DNA of 64,000 nucleotides from Cyathus striatus (Eukaryota; Basidiomycota; Agaricomycetes; Agaricales; Nidulariaceae): the NCBI GenBank assembly GCA_025738555.1, contig JAOVFP010000012.1, forward strand, positions 1,116,001 through 1,180,000, read 5' to 3'. The translations under genes were made by a program, and so were the position numbers. This document shows, piece by piece, positions 59,979-64,000 of the stretch. The notes under the pieces were generated by a model. The model saw only the letters and a program-made list of their open reading frames with translations, ran no database searches and was not told the DNA's origin. Positions within the stretch are counted from its first letter, which is position 1. Every line of letters starts with the position of its first letter.

Positions 59979-62890
59979 CGTGATTTTCGTTTCTATAGGC
60001 CTAGTGAGCTTCGATGCGAGGAAAAAGAAGGAATGTAGACGCACAGAACTTGGGTGAAGAAAATGGGTAGAGGGTATATAACAGATCGATAGGTGTACAA
60101 AGTTTTTTTTAGTAAAAAAACACGCGTTTAGTTTTTTGTTGTTCGTTTGCTTTCGTTCTTTTTAGCAGCGCTAGAGGAAGGAGAAAGGCGTCAGATTTGA
60201 CAGGCAAGACAAAGAAACAAAGACATACGGTGTAGTGAAAGCTCTCTTTGAGGAAGAGGAGAAGGTGGGGGTAAGGGAGATAGAGACGAGCAAATTATAA
60301 AATTTGATACAGGCCTAATTGAGCACGTGCCACGCGTGTGTGTGACGTTCCCGACGCGTCCAATCATTACTCTCGCTTGTTCCTCCAAACCTCCCCTATC
60401 TCACCACACTGGAAACAAATCTGTCCAGCACAGAGTAAGTATTCTCAGACTACAGAATATCTCGGGTGACGACACTCATCTGCCTTTACGATATCTATCT
60501 ATCTATCATCTTTCATTTCCGCATTACAAGCACCGGGATGCTCATTCTTGGCCCCCGCCACTACACACTGCTAACGTTACTCTGCGTGCTAGCCTCGAGA
60601 ACAAAGTCTCTTTGGTGTCAAGTTACCGGTATCATCGTATCTTGGTCACCTTGTGAAATCCTTCTTGGGGTAGAAACCAATTCAGTTGAAGAACAAGAGC
60701 AGAAGACAAGGTCGTAGTGTATACCATCCAGGTGATCGCACTCTCAGATGGCCTTTTTGGGCTTCCATCTCGTGGATTTCATTGATATAGAAGACTAAAT
60801 TAGCAGCTGCTATGGTATTCGCGTTCTCTCCTGTGTCGCGTGTCTTCCTGTGGCAATACAGACATCAGCTTCTGAATTCGGTGCTAGATGTCTCTGTGAT
60901 TTCTCCTGAGACTGTACAGCCAAATGATTCTGTTCAACTTCAATGTGTTCTAACAAAAGCAAGGTTTAATGTCCCGGTATCTTGTCCACCGTCTGAAACC
61001 GTGAAACAGCAACCTCCTATAATTCCTAGGACCACGCGGAGCTTGAGGCCTTCAATCCATTCTGATAGTATCGCCAAGGTAGGACTCTCAGGCTGACTAG
61101 CAACTAATTCATCTTTTCAAGAACATCAGACTTCATTAAATACTTCGCGGACTTGAACACATGGCAAAATCCGCCCAAGTATCAAAATAAGTAAATTAAC
61201 TAACACTGAACCTTACAAAAGACAAGCCAGTTTTAGAAACTCTTCCGGTAACGTCTGAATAATCAAATCGCTATTTCCCCAGACAATTCAGGTAAATTCA
61301 ATTCAATCTAACACATCTAACACGAAATCTTCTTTCTCCCTTGAGCGTGAACAACTCCGCCGAGAACAAACACACTCCTGTAACAACCGTACAGCAGCAA
61401 TGCCAGCTTCGAAGCCATTCAGCGTCTAAGTACTTGCTTATCTCTAATTGTATAAGGTCTTAATATGTGTCCGGCTAATCAACTCCCTGTTTCATTACAG
61501 AAGTTCTCATTACTCGAGTTCATGAATGTACGTTTAGCGTCTTCTCCGTTGCCAGGAGTAAAGTGTCTATTATAATATATATACCTAGTCTAACTAAATA
61601 CAGAACTTTTTTCTAGTCGAAGAACACTTTGACAAGCGCTTGCGAGCCAGTGTCAAGTGACGCCCGCGAACATTTTCTTTACAGCTTTGCCTCCAAATCG
61701 ACCCAACAACTCGCATTCACGTTCCTTGTATCAGCCATTTCAAGATAAGAACATTCACCGCCCATGTAATAGTGCGTAATTGGTGCTTACACCGCGGTCA
61801 TCATATAAGTGCATATAAGTACACCTCTCGCGGTGCGTTCTAAGATATCTGGATTTAATTTCCTGCATGTTCGCAGTAGGTATGTAACTTTGCTGTGCAT
61901 GATTTCATTTCGCTGCCAGAACGACTGGAGATGCATGAAATGAACGGCCCGACGATGAGGCGCCATAGGCGTCTGAATCTGTCTTAGAAGTTTGGGGTCT
62001 GGACTGGAATGATACGAACACCGCCGGTTTGTACCACTCTATTTTGCAAATGAACGTTCAAAAGAGAGTACATTGTTGATATGGTTTTAAAGTTAAATAA
62101 GAGTACTATTACAGTAATCGCGTCTTTCGATGAGTGATTCAGGCATTCATCCTGAAGATTAATTGCTTGAGTCAGTGCGACATTAAGTGGGGAAGTGGAG
62201 GAGATCAAAGAGGTGGCGATAAAAATAGTACTACTACTAGTAAATTCAGATGGATCACCTGGTCAAGGCACGAATAACTAGCAAGGTATTTTTTAAACCC
62301 AACCCACCAGATTAATAAAGGGATAGTAGAAAGGGTATAAATATAAGGTAGATACACTTCGCTATCAGAAATCTAGGGGTTATTTCTTCTCCTCGGAGAG
62401 CGACAGAGGCTGACAGATTGTCTACTAAGTAGTCCTAATTGTCTTCACCTTTACGATCTGAGGCTGAATCACTTTATCTGGTAATGCCAATAAGGGACCA
62501 ACAAGTTAGGAATGTTTAAAGAGAGTGTTAAGTGACTTTGTGCAAAATTAGACATTCGAGAATAGCACAGTGATGGGCGGAATTAGATTTGAGGTTGAAA
62601 ACTAATGACAGGCCTTAAGTTCGGAGACTTATGTGGGTGCTAGTGGGTGACATTTCTAGACCTGCGTCCACACTAATTTCTTCGGTTTACAAAACGTAAG
62701 ATAACATTGTAAGTTGCCTAGTGGTTGAGGTAGCAAAAGAGAACCACAAACATTACCGCCGACGCAAGAATTCGGATATTCATCTAACACCATGGCATAG
62801 AAGCAATAGCACGATATTCTGTTCTTCTTCGTAGTGGTGTGTACATCGCCCACTTTTTTAGAATAGCTGGAGGACTAGTAATCGGCGGAT
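59979..62890. other. Right-hand region without a recognised gene
   Basis: The importin promoter lies at about 59979-60320. A possible spliced gene on the plus strand may start at 60812 (MVFAFSPVSRVFLWQYRHQL, 94 codons), with a GTAGGACTC donor after SIHSDSIAK, but I could not extend it convincingly. The ORF at 60327-60656 (+) is also unassigned. From 61100 to 62890 the DNA is AT-rich and shows nothing I can support. Confidence 0.4.
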
Positions 62891-63121
62891 ATGCTTAACA
62901 CGAACTACTACACCAACGGCGAGCTCGACGAGAAGTTCACTGGCACCAATTCCGTCACCTTTCTGACCTCAGTGGCTTGTCTTCGGACAACATCTGACAT
63001 AGAAGCCGAGCGGAAACAGGCACAATCGAGGATAAAACCCTCCTAGATTACCGCATTGAATTCCATCTCTGGAGAAGAAGCAAAGGCACTGCGTAACTTA
63101 ACCCAACGATTGGAGCTGTAG
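62891..63121 (+). pseudogene. Decayed coding fragment with one internal stop
   Basis: A single frame of 77 codons starts MLNTNYYTNGELDEKFTGTN, continues with a helical, charged segment (DIEAERKQAQSRIKPS), meets TAG at about 63044, and goes on in the same frame with ITALNSISGEEAKALRNLTQ to TAG at 63119-63121. The composition is GC-richer and more protein-like than the AT-rich surroundings. I do not recognise the family. It is probably a fragment of a dead gene, although an unseen intron spanning the stop is possible. Confidence 0.4.
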
Positions 63122-64000
63122 TGTAATCAGAACCAAAGTTCTGTTCATGGAGAAGGAATAAAGTTCAAGATCTCTCTTTCCGATTGTTGTCAGCGATTAT
63201 TTACCAGGACTTTAATCTCATGTGCAATATAAGGGATAGTGGGGTGTTAGTCAGGATTGTGTTACTGATACCGGTGTTTTGGGGAATCAGAAGGAGTGGA
63301 ACATACTTATTCGGCGTGTCTGCGTGGTCTGTCAGGAGGTGGAGGAGGATGACATCATGAGCGGTGATATGGTGGCTGGATAAGGAGGTTATCACCTCCA
63401 GTCACCTCCTTTACTTTGTGGCAATAGACTGTATGTGGCTTATAACCTAATTATATTTAGAGATGAAGATTATCAGTAACTTGCAGACGAAAAGAGTAGA
63501 CTTACTTTGTTAGGCCTCTACTTTGAATCCTTCCCCTTCAATTAGTAGTTAGTAGTAAAAACTTGCGACACGTTACAAGAGTCTGAGTTAGCTCGACGGT
63601 TCATAGTTGTAGAATGGAACCTTGATAAATAAGCCTGCCTGTGTCTTCCACATGATCATGAACGATGTAGACCAAGTCGCAAGGATCTTGAGGGTAAACA
63701 AAGGATAAAACAGAAAAGGACTTATTGCCATGGGGCGGGTCCGAGGCGGTACGTCCATCCCAATACCACCCAGGAAACGAAGAGTGTAATGAACGCGCGA
63801 TACTTCGTTTTATCGTTTATAGTAATAATTGCCTTTGTATTTGATGTGTTTCATTGCCGACTATTTAGACGGAACCGTTAGAGAAGTACTCCACTCCTTA
63901 CCTGCTATCAATATCAATAGCTGTCTGCAACGACTTCCGAGAGGCGAGATGAATGAAAGTATCGGTGCAATGTGACGCGGCCGCTTGTTCATTGTCAATG
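63122..64000. other. Right edge of window, no gene seen
   Basis: AT-rich sequence. A small GGAGGT-rich inverted repeat (AAGGAGGT and ACCTCCTT) lies near 63380-63410. A gene may begin beyond the edge. Confidence 0.4.

Overview
The window looks like nuclear DNA of a filamentous fungus, most likely an agaricomycete-type basidiomycete. The reasons are many very short introns (about 45-60 nt, GTRNGT donors, CTNAY-like branch sites), a Zn2Cys6 regulator of the kind common in basidiomycetes, a lineage-specific tandem F-box family, and single-copy eukaryotic housekeeping genes (ARP6, KIN17, TANGO2, importin-7/8). I see no rRNA, no convincing tRNA, no CRISPR and no bacterial-style operon. The species cannot be named from sequence alone.

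Layout. (1) About 0-16.1 kb is an accessory, repeat-rich region. It holds four tandem two-exon F-box proteins on the minus strand (A 1440-3378, B 6228-7992, C 8446-10255, D 12666-14410), a broken fifth F-box first exon (E, 12010-12323), decayed copies of an unidentified spliced sequence (R0, R1, R2) and two small inverted-repeat DNA transposons (14482-15495 and 15751-15892). The block E-D plus upstream flank is a segmental duplication of the block B(part)-C plus upstream flank, later enlarged by the two transposon insertions. (2) 16.1-17.0 kb is a small multi-intron membrane protein gene. (3) 17-25.2 kb is AT-rich and gene-poor, with one intact GNAT acetyltransferase (21142-21744) and one frameshifted GNAT relative (24281-24813). 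(4) 25.2-32 kb holds, on the minus strand, a Dal5/Tna1-type MFS anion transporter and a membrane-anchored GH5 exo-beta-1,3-glucanase, both cut into many small exons. (5) 34.2-39.8 kb holds KIN17 and a base-exchange (animal/plant-type) phosphatidylserine synthase, both minus strand, separated by a non-autonomous inverted-repeat transposon (36251-37165). (6) 43.7-52.6 kb holds a Zn2Cys6 transcription factor (+), a TANGO2/NRDE protein (-) and actin-related protein ARP6 (+). (7) 54.2-60.0 kb holds an importin-7/8 type karyopherin (-). (8) 60-64 kb has no gene I can name, only a short ORF and a decayed coding fragment.

The genes do not form one pathway. The right half is conserved housekeeping: chromatin (ARP6 of SWR1), DNA/RNA metabolism (KIN17), nuclear import (importin), lipid synthesis (PS synthase), Golgi/mitochondria-linked TANGO2 and the cell wall (GH5). 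The left 16 kb is a fast-evolving F-box nursery built by local duplication and transposon insertion. Exon boundaries were worked out by hand from reading frame and splice motifs. Family assignments rest on remembered family motifs, not on a search.
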